From Naumovozyma dairenensis CBS 421 (lineage: Eukaryota; Ascomycota; Saccharomycetes; Saccharomycetales; Saccharomycetaceae): DNA of 64,000 bases. The notes under the pieces were generated by a model. It was not told the DNA's origin, ran no database searches, and saw only the letters and a program-made list of their open reading frames with translations. Location of the stretch: contig NC_016480.1 of the NCBI RefSeq assembly GCF_000227115.2, positions 1,240,001-1,304,000 on the forward strand, given 5' to 3'. Below, piece by piece: positions 31,798 to 41,221 of this stretch; positions within the stretch are counted from its first letter, which is position 1; each line of letters starts with the position of its first letter. Position numbers and translations under genes: made by a program.

Positions 31798-32709
31798 TTA
31801 CGGTTCTTGAATATCTTTATCAGCTTCTAGTTTCCTGATTTTTTCCTCGAGAGTCATAATATTATTTCGCTCCTTCTCTATTAACTTCGTTACGGCATTT
31901 GATGATGCCATTGAACTGCTTTTCGACTGTATATCTAACTGTTCTTCTTGTAGGTCTGCTTCCTTTCTTGCCACATCGATTTTAGCTTTTAGATCTAGAT
32001 ATCTCTCCTGTAGTTCATTGTAACTTTCCCGATATTCTGCCAATGGCCATTGTTTGGCTATCTCATCAAGGACTTCTAAAATCAATTCTGGTGAGAAATC
32101 TTCTACAAACATGGTCTTTCTCTTATCAGCAACGAATTGATTAGGCATTATTGAATCATTCTCCACCATGACACTACCATTTTGCAAAGCATATAGTAAG
32201 TTTAGGATCTGTTTATTGTTCTTGAATTTATTGAGTAAAATCTCTAGAGATCCAGAGTCCACACTCCCGACTTTTGAAGACTTATTATCCATATTGAATA
32301 GTAGATTATTTGTTGTTCTTCTTTTCTTATCTGTGAGCTCTCTATTATGTTGCTTCAAATAGAATTCCTTTGGTACATGAATAATTGGTTTCTCACCTGG
32401 AATCCCAATCCTTCTATTTCGTTTTATATTTGCATTTCTCTCCGATAAATAATCAAATATTCCTTCTTGACCATCTTTCCTCTTGATTGTTTTTTTAACT
32501 TTATCAACTTTAAATAAAGACACTTCCTCCTTGGGATTACAATCTCTTATTAGTTTAGTTAAATTACTTTTATATTCATTGGATCCTTTGTTCACAATAT
32601 TATGAACTACAGCATTGTGAAAAATACCAGGGGGCTTAAAATATAATGTAGATATTGATTCTGTTGCTTGATTTATTTCTCTGATGCATGAGTCCAATGA
32701 TTCCTTCAT
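31798..32709 (-). CDS. SPC34: DASH/Dam1 complex subunit
   Basis: A 303-aa homologue of S. cerevisiae Spc34 (295 aa), a subunit of the ten-protein DASH/Dam1 ring that couples kinetochores to microtubule plus ends. The start is set at the ATG before KESLDSCIREINQATESIST, which matches the family N terminus. The open frame runs 40 codons further upstream to a TTG with no similarity. Conserved segments are LYFKPPGIFHNAVV, KRNRRIGIPGEKPIIHVPKE and RRTTNNLLF. Residues about 220-300 form a coiled coil. An RRKTMFVEDF-like segment (DKRKTMFVEDFSPELIL) is an Aurora/Ipl1-like phosphosite region in the S. cerevisiae protein; here that is inference. Confidence 0.94.
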   Translation of the reverse strand: MKESLDSCIREINQATESISTLYFKPPGIFHNAVVHNIVNKGSNEYKSNLTKLIRDCNPKEEVSLFKVDKVKKTIKRKDGQEGIFDYLSERNANIKRNRRIGIPGEKPIIHVPKEFYLKQHNRELTDKKRRTTNNLLFNMDNKSSKVGSVDSGSLEILLNKFKNNKQILNLLYALQNGSVMVENDSIMPNQFVADKRKTMFVEDFSPELILEVLDEIAKQWPLAEYRESYNELQERYLDLKAKIDVARKEADLQEEQLDIQSKSSSMASSNAVTKLIEKERNNIMTLEEKIRKLEADKDIQEP

Positions 32710-32995
32710 GGTTAAACAGATCGAGCTTGGAATTCTCAAATCAGAATTGGGGAAGTGATGAATGTATATAGTGTTCTTATTAGATATTGTATTTTCATTT
32801 CGTGTTCGTAAACTAGAGCAAGATTTCAACGCGACTGAAATTTATGTGAAGAGTTTCCTCTTTGTCAAGACAGGAAATTTGAAAATCAATCCAGAAAAAC
32901 TTCGAAGATATATTTTTATATGCCTTTTAAAAATCTAGTTAATATGTAGTTGATCTACATAATGAAGTAAAAACAAAATATGCTGTAAATACACT

Positions 32996-34156
32996 CTATT
33001 CCCGCCATGACACATATACCTCATCAGTTCTGAATTTCTGGGTGACTACGGTTTCTTTTAAATCCTTCACAACATCACCCATTCTATATTGAAGTAGACC
33101 AGCTTGCGCTATCATCACCCCATTATCGATACAGAATCTTTCATCCGTAGCATGTACTTGTCCGTTTGCACGATCTTTGCACATTTGACCCATCATCTCT
33201 TGTAGACGAACATTGCATCCAACACCACCAACGATTAATACTTGGGAAGCATTTACATGTGCCATTGCTCTTTCAGTAATTTCTACCAGCATTGCAAATA
33301 GGTTTTCTTGTAGAGAATAACAAAGATCTTCGACAGTAACTTTTTGTTCCCCAGTTTTTTGATCAAATAGTATTTTATTTTTCTTGTTTCCTTTGAATAA
33401 ATCCTTCGCTAAGGAATCAATGTAGGCGAGGATACCACTCATTGACAAGTCCATACCTTTAACAGTATACGGTAATTCAACCAATTGATCTTTGTTTTTA
33501 CATTTATTCGCCAGTTGTTCAATATTATAACCTGGTGATGGAGCATTAGGGATTTTTAACGTTCTTGCAAATCTATCCAAACAGTTACCAATTGCAATAT
33601 CTAATGTCTCGCCAAATATTCTATACCTATTCTCTGAATAGGCAATAACTTGAGTATTCCCACCACTGACATACAATACAACAGGGTTAATTGCTTGAGT
33701 GATTTCTCTGCCCATTTCGATATGGCCCACACAATGATTAACGCCCACTAAATCGACACCCCACATCAACGAACAAGTTCTTGCAGCAATAACCACAGAA
33801 TGTAATGGGGCCCCCATTCCGGGTCCCTTTGTGAAACAAATAACATCAATATCATTCCTAGGGTCATTTATCCCGGCTTCTTCCAATGCTCTTTTAATCA
33901 ATCTAACACACCAATTTCTATGATGTCTTGCTGTATCACGTGGTAGGAACCCTTCACCCGGCGGTGTTATATATGTATCTCTTATATTGGAAAGAATTTC
34001 TGCCTGACAATGGTGAGAATTGTCTCCTGATTCATGAGATGGTAGGATTGGATGTTTAAGTATACCGACACCTAATTTATTAGCTGAACCTTCTAAACCT
34101 AATGCTAGGTAATAATTTCTGTTATTTTTGGGTTTGATTGTATTTAAATTGACCAT
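32996..34156 (-). CDS. KAE1: KEOPS complex tRNA threonylcarbamoyladenosine (t6A) synthase subunit
   Basis: A 386-aa protein, exactly the length of S. cerevisiae Kae1. It is the catalytic ASKHA-fold subunit of KEOPS/EKC, which places t6A at position 37 of ANN-decoding tRNAs. Present are [15 protein letters not shown] at the N terminus, the metal-binding HCVGH near residue 141, [12 protein letters not shown] near 164 and [14 protein letters not shown] near 307. SPC34 and KAE1 are tandem, as in S. cerevisiae. It is the last gene before the tRNA/transposon zone. Confidence 0.97.
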   Translation of the reverse strand: MVNLNTIKPKNNRNYYLALGLEGSANKLGVGILKHPILPSHESGDNSHHCQAEILSNIRDTYITPPGEGFLPRDTARHHRNWCVRLIKRALEEAGINDPRNDIDVICFTKGPGMGAPLHSVVIAARTCSLMWGVDLVGVNHCVGHIEMGREITQAINPVVLYVSGGNTQVIAYSENRYRIFGETLDIAIGNCLDRFARTLKIPNAPSPGYNIEQLANKCKNKDQLVELPYTVKGMDLSMSGILAYIDSLAKDLFKGNKKNKILFDQKTGEQKVTVEDLCYSLQENLFAMLVEITERAMAHVNASQVLIVGGVGCNVRLQEMMGQMCKDRANGQVHATDERFCIDNGVMIAQAGLLQYRMGDVVKDLKETVVTQKFRTDEVYVSWRE

Positions 34157-34484
34157 ATTTGCTGGGCTGTTTAAATAATTGCTTCCTTGAGAACAGTATA
34201 ATGTATTTACTCAAGTACTAATTCTTTGTTGTGAGTTATGTTTCTAGAGGAATTTTCTTGATCGATTTCTCGATTTATTTTTTTAAAGACTAAATTTTTC
34301 GAAGTCAAGTTTTCTCGCTTTCACAGTAGAAGTAAACTAACAACCAGATCTTGCACCACTTCGGTGACAAAAAGGATTGAATCTAAATAATATTGATACT
34401 TTTTTATTCGTACCATGGTATAGTGCTGTGAAGTTCATATTTGACTGGTGATAAAAAATATGCTATTAAATTTATCAAAAAAAT
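34157..34484. other. KAE1 upstream region and tRNA 3' flank
   Basis: 328 bp holding the KAE1 promoter. A run of A at 34477-34483 (T on the minus strand) directly after the tRNA-Asp gene serves as its RNA polymerase III terminator. Confidence 0.6.
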
Positions 34485-34556
34485 CTCCGCGACGGGGAAT
34501 TGAACCCCGATCTGGCACGCGACAAGCGCCCATTCTGACCATTAAACTATCACGGA
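34485..34556 (-). tRNA. tRNA-Asp (GUC)
   Basis: A 72-nt intronless tRNA on the minus strand. It begins TCCGTGATAGTTTAATGGTC and ends CCCGTCGCGGAG, and appears identical to the classical yeast tRNA-Asp as I know it. The acceptor arms pair, the A box (TGATAGTTTAATGGTC-type) and B box (GGTTCAATTCC) are intact, and the anticodon GTC sits at 34521-34523. A T-run terminator follows. A Ty-like relic begins about 114 bp upstream of its 5' end, in divergent orientation, as expected for Pol III-targeted Ty1/copia elements. Confidence 0.98.
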
Positions 34557-34669
34557 TAATATCTATACATTCCTGCAGTTTAGAGATTTAAACATCAGGG
34601 AATGAATTTCATTAAAAAATTCTGAATTGTTTACTTTTCAGTATCATAAATTACTTCCAAATTTTAATT

Positions 34670-36500
34670 TGTTGGGTTTTTCTTTACTCAATTTGAATGT
34701 TTGTAAAATAAATAAGTCCAGGGGAGGGTGCTAGAACGGAGTTTTGATCGGTATGATTGTGTGAGTGAATATATGTAGCCCAGATCAACCCTTGAACCGC
34801 GGTATGGAATATATAAATAAACATTGTTATAAGATAGAAGATAGAAAGACCCCACTTGAATATGTACATAAACGAACGAAAAAAGAACCAATATATAATA
34901 GATATAGTGAATTAGCCACATACACTAGTAAATAACTATTACATAATTAATACACAACAGCAACGTCAACAACTACATTATGAACAAAAACAACAAAACT
35001 CGAGACCGCTCTGATAACTCTCAGGAAAATGAACAAATAGACCCTGTGGCTCTAGTGCTAGATCAGTACATGGTGCGAGTTCCTTGGTTACCTTTGAAGT
35101 TAATAAGTCTGAGCGTTCAACTAACTTAACTTCTACCTCTGATCCTTCTTCCAATATCTAAATGGATGTTTCCACAGAAGATGAATCTGGAGACAATGAT
35201 GATACTCAAGATTCCTGTCAATCTGGAATCTTACCTGGTTTAACTACTCCATACCATGCATTGAACCATTCAAACGATATTACTATGCTATGTGTGGATA
35301 CTGCTCAATTTCAAGTATTACGCTCTACTTTCCGAATATACCTTTTACGGTGCTAATGGTACAGAATTTATCAATATGTCAATGAAATGCCATAATCCAA
35401 CGGCTAACGACAATTCTACTTCTGGGATTGAAGAACCTGACAGTTCTCAAAATGAAGCTAATTCAACTGCTCCAAGAAACGTGGGAAATTAATGCTATGA
35501 AATGACCTACTCCAAATCACCGTATTGAGCCTGCCCTTCATTGGACTGACCCAAATACAACCAACTACAAGCGTTACAAAGATTTAGACTTTACTTACTT
35601 CTTAAATGTTAACTATATCAATGCTATGGTCGAAGCCAACGCTACTTACGTTGGATTTCTGATAGACTATATAATTTAGGACCTAAGTTTCCAACTTGGT
35701 ACTACAATTTCTAAGAAAATATGCGTGAATTTGGTCTTACCTACATGTTAGATCATAACGCTAAAGATGAGGTTACCACCTCCGAAGGTTGTGAAAAGTT
35801 CTTTAAAGCTGAAGATGAATTTATCAGAGGTAGTATTCTCCTGAAGATATTCCCAAAAAATCGTCCAATGACTAATCAAGGTTCTTATGAATATTGGCAA
35901 GACTTAAAAAGAACCTATGATCCAGCTAATTGCTCCCGTATTGCTCTTTCTACCTTCGATAATTTCAAGCTAACTGAAGCTACCCAAGGTGCAGAAAATA
36001 AGAGAGTGGATTACTGAAACTAATGCCTTATGTGAAATTTCATCAAAACGCAAATATTACAGTGATGAATTCAAAGAAAAGCTTGAAGTTGAATACATCG
36101 ATACCTGTGGCCCTCAGAGTGAAGCTAAAGTATCATAATACCGTCACTAATAAGTACAAGCTGTAAGAGACGTAATTATGGAAATTGATAAAGATTGCGA
36201 CGAAAATATGAGGAGAGAAAATATTTCATCAATCTCATTGAGTAATATTGAAAGAACATTGAGTAAATCATCTTCCAAGCACAGTGTAAATCGTCAACCC
36301 AAATTTCTTAATAATAGGAAATGTAAGCCTGCATTTGTTAAAGGAAAATTCTCAACTAAAATTCTCAATAGGTCCACAACCATCCATCATACGAATACCG
36401 AATTATTTAGGATGATACAAGACTTACGGAAAGAGATACTAAGTGCTAGTACTGAAAACAGACGTTGTGAAGAAGACAAATAGTAATTTACCTCGTAAAA
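34670..36500 (+). mobile_element. Degenerate Ty1/copia-like retrotransposon relic (5' LTR remnant and gag)
   Basis: Starting at TGTTGGG (34670), a typical Ty LTR 5' end, the sequence holds an LTR-like AT-rich block with a TATA at about 34809. From 34980 there is a broken gag-like coding sequence. No pol domains (protease, integrase, reverse transcriptase) are seen, and no clear primer-binding site or intact 3' LTR. The 5' LTR end and the element's 3' boundary are not certain. Its position near the 5' side of the tRNA-Asp gene supports a Pol III-targeted insertion. Family assignment is by weak pattern similarity only. Confidence 0.6.
34980..36020 (+). pseudogene. Broken gag-like gene of the Ty relic
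   Basis: A frame from ATG 34980 stops at 35127-35129. Gag-like coding then continues in shifted frames (about 35162-35490, then about 35520-35660, then 35670-36017) with several stops, one being the in-frame TAA at 35712-35714. Copia-type Gag signals are FPTWYYNF near 35690, LTYML near 35740, and W.DL...YDPANCSRIALSTFDNFKL at about 35895-35975. At least two frameshifts and multiple stops mean no functional product. No zinc knuckle is evident. A further open frame at 36178-36483 (101 codons) may be a continuation or unrelated; I could not place it. Confidence 0.6.
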
Positions 36501-37415
36501 TTGGTAAATCCACTGCTAAGTCGAATTATATTACAATTATAAATTTGAAGCAAGGAACGGATGCAACTGGAAAGCAGAAATAGGTCCATTGAAGAATTTC
36601 AAATGTATAGAGAGCGACATATCCTCGATTCTTGAAAATCAAAAAAGGAAGAACTTTTCTGTATATATTTCATATTTTAAAATAACAAAGAAGAGTTATA
36701 AAGATAGGATTTTGCAAAAAAGGCATGTTAAATTACTAATACTAATTATCCTGATATTTTACCATTATTGGAACAAGAAACCCCCCTGGAAATAATCGGA
36801 AGAAAGTCCAAGCTCTTTCTTCAGGAAACGCCATGTATCCAAGACTTGGGTAAATAAATTGCATCTTTTTAGTGTACATTTGCTTCTTTTCGAGTTTTTG
36901 ATCTGCAAGAAGGACTAACGGAAGATAAGAAAACATACTCTTTGTAATTTGAAATGGTGACGTGTTTTATACGGGTCATCCGTAGAGTTTTAAATATGTA
37001 TTGTATAAAGGGAAGGTGCTAGGAATTAAGAGTTGCCTACAAAATTACCTAGGTTTCCTGTTTCACGTCTTTTCCTTCACTTTTTACATTGGAGTTGCTG
37101 GTTTATTAATATATAATGGCCATGGGCAATAGGCTAGTAGATTTCATTGTTATTTAACAATGGATCTACAATCCGACCGTCGCTTGTTTCTAGTATCCAA
37201 AAGTTGGGCAATTAAAAAAGGCCTCTAAATTTTAGTATCCTGGGCTGCTTATAGCCTACATTTTGCAACGAATGATTTTCTGACAAGGGTAGTCTGCAAA
37301 GTTTCGAGGGCAAGCGTTATCTTTACTACTTATCTAATCTCCAATATTTTCTCTGTAGGCACGCTCGTATCAATTTTACATAGGAAACCGAACATCCGCC
37401 GTTCCGTCTCCCTGT
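36501..37415. other. Gene-free region between Ty relic and MITE
   Basis: About 0.9 kb with no conserved gene. A short block at 37009-37026 (GGGAAGGTGCTAGGAA) weakly resembles part of the 5' LTR block (GGGAGGGTGCTAGAAC, about 34723-34738) and could be a decayed 3' LTR. Reversed GATA sites are at 37316-37321 (GTTATC) and 37329-37334 (CTTATC). Confidence 0.45.
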
Positions 37416-37775
37416 CAGGCATGTTACGGGTAGGAATAATTTTCTAGCCTACCCTCTTTTGGCTTCCTAGCCTAATTTCTACCCTAGATCAAAAAATTTC
37501 TAGCCTACCCCTAGCCTACCCTAACCAAATCCTAGCCTACCCCCTAGTTCTAGCCAAAATATTTTGAGCGGGGATTTCTAGGTAGTTTTGGGCGGTTTTT
37601 TCTGGCACTTAACACAGAACCGATTTTTTTCTACCCCTACTTGTAACCTAAAATTGGGAATTTTCACCCCTACTTTCAGTCAAAAATTGAAAATTTCTAC
37701 CCCTACTCCTAGCCTAAATTTCGAGTTGAAAAATTGCGTCTACCCTACCCCCTAGCCGAACCCGTAACATGCCTG
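37416..37775. mobile_element. 360-bp hAT-like MITE with 16-bp terminal inverted repeats
   Basis: The ends are perfect 16-bp inverted repeats: CAGGCATGTTACGGGT at 37416-37431 and its complement ACCCGTAACATGCCTG at 37760-37775. Flanking octamers CTCCCTGT (37408-37415) and CTCTCTGC (37776-37783) match at 6 of 8 positions, both differences being C/T transitions, as expected for a decayed 8-bp hAT target-site duplication. There is no coding capacity. The interior carries many copies of CTAGCCTACCC or CTACCCCTA on the plus strand, like the subterminal repeats bound by hAT transposases. It lies 611-970 bp before the GAP1 ATG. Family assignment is inferred from end sequence (CA..TG), duplication length and architecture. 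Confidence 0.75.
37440..37760 (+). repeat. Degenerate CTAGCCTACCC / CTACCCCTA subterminal repeats
   Basis: Within the MITE, at least eight near-copies occur in two arrays (about 37443-37555 and 37629-37755), separated by a short G-rich centre (about 37565-37620, GAGCGGGGATTT and GGGCGG). The strand is strongly C-rich and G-poor in both arrays. The terminal repeat itself contains the reverse of the same core (GGGTAGG at the left end). Confidence 0.75.
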
Positions 37776-38385
37776 CTCTCTGCTCGACTCGAGCGAGAAT
37801 CTTGATTAGAATGAAATGGCTGTCGGTGTCGAGGCAGTGACTCCATTTGGTTGTTCTCAGCCTTATCTCAATTTACACTAACTAGGAAATAAAAGAGTCG
37901 TCTACATACACTTCACGCAGTACATTTTACAGACCAAATTGCTTGCATAGATATGCGCCCTCCTGATATCTGTTAAAACGGCTTTTTTTGGTTCAACTTA
38001 ACTCCATCTCGTCGAGGTAATCGTGCCCAGTAGAGTACATATCGTCTTCCAAAGTAAGAATGTTTGCGGCAATTGGCCGACAACTTCTTATCTCCAATTG
38101 CAATTCTTACGTCTTGAATCCTGCGTTAATACACACTGGGTTTACACGATAACTGATAGAAAATTGGATACATATCAAAGAGTGGAACAGCGATACATAC
38201 CTCTTCTTACTACTGTATATTTTTATATAAAGGACAGCGAGGATGAATAAAATATTAGAGCACAATGAGAATTTTTATACATCTCTGGATGTTTTTTCCC
38301 TCAGTTTACAGATAATTGAACTAAATCAGAAATCATACGTATATACACACACATAGACACACACAAAAAGAGAGTTAGATAAACT
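37776..38385 (+). promoter_or_regulatory. GAP1 proximal promoter with GATA sites and TATA box
   Basis: Reversed GATAAG cores at 37862-37867 and 38087-38092 and a forward GATAAC at 38148-38153, all within about 525 bp of the GAP1 ATG. TATATAAA is at 38224-38231, 155 bp before the ATG. This fits nitrogen-regulated transcription by Gln3/Gat1, as for S. cerevisiae GAP1. The short open frame at 38023-38250 is not conserved. Confidence 0.6.
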
Positions 38386-40221
38386 ATGAGTGTTTCAATA
38401 GCAAACGAAAAAGATGATCCACCGTACAACAACGGCAAGAAAGAAACCTACTTCATTAATTCAGAAACTCTCCATGAACCAGTCCAATCCTCACTAACGC
38501 CCACAACAACTGCCTCCATCGACTCCAACGATGCCACCATCGATCATTCCAAATCCGTTTCCAGATGGACTCGTATCAAGGATTCATTCAAAAGGGCAGA
38601 AAAGGAAGAAGTGGACCCAAACTTAACAGAAGCTGAAAGAATTGCAATCAACACAGCAAAAGCCCCACTAAAACACACCTTAAAGGGACGTCACATGCAA
38701 ATGGTAGCCATCGGTGGTGCCATTGGGTCCGGTCTATTCGTTGGTTCCTCCACTGCTTTACGGACAGCTGGTCCGGCTGGGATAGTCATCGGATGGGGGT
38801 TAACTAGTACTATGATATATTGTATGGTAATGGCTTTGGGTGAATTAGCTGTCGTGTTCCCAGTTTCAGGTGGGTTTACTACCTATGCTACAAGATTTAT
38901 TGATGAGTCATTTGGGTTCGCTAGTAATTTCAATTATGCCTTGCAATGGTTGGCTACGTTGCCATTGGAAATCGTTTCCGCTTCCATTACTGTTAATTAC
39001 TGGCAAACTCCAGAGAGATATAGAGATGGGTTTGTTGCGCTGTTTTGGCTTGTTATCGTTATTATTAATTTGTTTGGAGTTAGAGGTTTCGGTGAAGCCG
39101 AATTCGTGTTTTCGACTATTAAGGTCTTGACCGTTATTGGATTCATTATCTTGGGTATTGTTCTCGTAGCCGGTGGTGGTCCAGAAGGTGGATTCGTTGG
39201 AGGTAGATATTGGCATAACCCTGGAGCATTCGTTGGTGATAATGCTGGCACACAGTTTAAAGGTGTTTGTTCAGTTTTCGTTACTGCTGCTTTCTCATTT
39301 GCTGGTAGTGAACTGGTTGGTATTACTGCTGCAGAAGCTGCCAATCCTCGTAAGAGTGTACCAAGAGCTGCCAAACAAGTCGTATGGAGAATTGTCTTAT
39401 TTTACATGGGCTCATTAATTATGATTGGTCTTTTAGTTCCTTACACAGATCCAAGATTGATCGGTGCTTCTTCAGTAGATGCATCAGCATCTCCATTTGT
39501 CATCGCGATCGTTACTCATGGTATAAGGGGTTTACCAAGTGTCATTAATGTTGTTATATTAATAGCCGTCTTATCAGTTGGGAATTCCGCAATTTTTGCC
39601 GGTTCAAGAACCATTGCTGCTTTATCTGAACAAGGGTTCTTACCAGAAATATTTGGATACATTGACCGCAAAGGTAGACCACTTGTTGGAATTATAGTTA
39701 TATCAACTTTTGGTCTAATTGCCTTCATTGCAGCATCTAAAAAGCAAGGTGAAGTGTTTGCTTGGTTGATGGCGCTATCTGGGTTATCATCATTGTTCAC
39801 ATGGGGTGGTATTTGTCTTTGTCACATCCGTTTCAGAATGGCCTTGAAAGCTCAAGGTAGATCTACAAATGAATTACCATTTGTATCGCCTGCTGGTATT
39901 ATAGGTTCATCATGGGGGTTATTTATGCTATTATTAATGTTCATTGCTCAATTCTATGTTGCTTTGTTTCCACCTGGTTCAAAACCCAGCGCTGAGGTTT
40001 TTTTCGAATCTTATTTATCATTCCCAATTGTTTTAGCCTTCTATTTCGGCCATAAAATTTACAAGAAAAACTGGAAATTATTTATTAAAGCAGAAGATAT
40101 GGATATTGATACAGGTAGAAGAGAAACTGATTTGGAACTATTAAAACAAGAAATTGAAGAAGAAAAAGCAATCTTGGCAACGAAAGGTTGGTGGTACAGA
40201 CAATATCAATTCTGGTGTTGA
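38386..40221 (+). CDS. GAP1: General amino acid permease
   Basis: A 611-aa amino-acid permease of the yeast AAP/APC family (S. cerevisiae Gap1 is 602 aa), a broad proton-symporter of the plasma membrane induced on poor nitrogen. It has a cytosolic N tail of about 100 residues with lysines that in S. cerevisiae are ubiquitinated, then the family motif KGRHMQMVAIGGAIGSGLFVGSS and about 12 hydrophobic helices. The ending GWWYRQYQFWC carries the C-terminal Phe-Trp-Cys characteristic of this family (palmitoylation site). Gene order KAE1-GAP1-YKR041W matches S. cerevisiae. Upstream lie a tRNA, a Ty relic and a MITE. Confidence 0.95.
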   Translation: MSVSIANEKDDPPYNNGKKETYFINSETLHEPVQSSLTPTTTASIDSNDATIDHSKSVSRWTRIKDSFKRAEKEEVDPNLTEAERIAINTAKAPLKHTLKGRHMQMVAIGGAIGSGLFVGSSTALRTAGPAGIVIGWGLTSTMIYCMVMALGELAVVFPVSGGFTTYATRFIDESFGFASNFNYALQWLATLPLEIVSASITVNYWQTPERYRDGFVALFWLVIVIINLFGVRGFGEAEFVFSTIKVLTVIGFIILGIVLVAGGGPEGGFVGGRYWHNPGAFVGDNAGTQFKGVCSVFVTAAFSFAGSELVGITAAEAANPRKSVPRAAKQVVWRIVLFYMGSLIMIGLLVPYTDPRLIGASSVDASASPFVIAIVTHGIRGLPSVINVVILIAVLSVGNSAIFAGSRTIAALSEQGFLPEIFGYIDRKGRPLVGIIVISTFGLIAFIAASKKQGEVFAWLMALSGLSSLFTWGGICLCHIRFRMALKAQGRSTNELPFVSPAGIIGSSWGLFMLLLMFIAQFYVALFPPGSKPSAEVFFESYLSFPIVLAFYFGHKIYKKNWKLFIKAEDMDIDTGRRETDLELLKQEIEEEKAILATKGWWYRQYQFWC

Positions 40222-41221
40222 AGTTTTACATACATATACAATTTGCTTCGCATTTATTTTCATTTTAGTATTTAATTGATTCAAATTTTTTAAAAGAAAA
40301 ACATTTACCTATTTATACTCATTTTCTATAGCTATTTATTTCTCTTGATTCAGTACGTAGTAACTACAAATAGATCCATATAAATCACATCGATGGATAT
40401 ATATATATTGTCGGAATTATAATGTATCTGGCACATAGTGTACAACCACGTGGTTTCGTACAACACAACATATATTTTCTATATAAGGAAAGTTTTATTC
40501 CATATGTAAAGTGTATAATATATATTACTCCCCTGTTCTAGGACAGGGAGGAGCAATTCTGTTAAGAATCTACCTATAAGGTCTGGTCCTGCAGTCTAAT
40601 CTGCATCCAATATATGGTTTAATATGTTCTATCTGTTACCAGGAAATATACCTCGAATATATATATCCTACAAGAAGTGATTCCTACAAGAAGTGATTCC
40701 TACATGATTTAAAAAAGTTTCATGATCATTACGAAGAAGACCAACTTGTCGCTACTGAATTTCCTCGCAGTTCGAAAAAGGAGTCTCATTCTATATTTAC
40801 TTCAGGCCCTCCATTTGTGTAACAATATCTGTATTTGTTGATAATATGATATCGTTAAGGTTCAATATATTCGTTTAAAAAAATCAGAAAATCCTAAANN
40901 NNNNNNNNNNNNNNNNNNTTCCCAACTCGTCCATTTTTTGCTTGGAAAATAGTATTTTGAATTAGTCATTCACGTTTTTTCTTTTTTTTCTTAATCTCTT
41001 AAACTGTTTCTTAATTGAAGTTTGAGAGGAAACAAAGNTTTAAAAAAATTTATTCTAAATATAGTACTTATTCACTTACCGTTTTAGTCTGAATTTTGTT
41101 TCACATATGTGTTGAATACTCAGCGACTTTTTATTTTTATTTTTAGAACATAGTGCTTTCTATAGAGAAATTTTGATCCGATTTACTATATTTGGTAACG
41201 TAGACTAATTATGTTCCTGCT
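40222..41221. other. GAP1 to YKR041W intergenic region with small tandem repeat
   Basis: 1 kb without a gene. It has a 16-bp tandem repeat (CCTACAAGAAGTGATT) at 40667-40682 and 40683-40698 followed by a shortened third copy. It also contains the 20-base gap and one further ambiguous base at 41038. Confidence 0.6.
40899..40918. other. Assembly gap of 20 N
   Basis: A run of 20 undetermined bases. It falls in non-coding sequence and interrupts no gene. Confidence 1.

Noticed and set aside
36589..36795. 68-codon Lys-rich frame after the Ty relic
   Set aside because: Low-complexity, no ATG context or similarity worth a call; most likely chance in AT-rich DNA.
37440..37760. Interstitial telomere repeat
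   Set aside because: The CTACCC-rich arrays are irregular and enclosed by terminal inverted repeats with a target duplication, which fits a transposon better than a telomere scar.
34485..37775. Autonomous transposon
   Set aside because: No reverse transcriptase, integrase or transposase coding sequence is visible; both elements are relics or non-autonomous.
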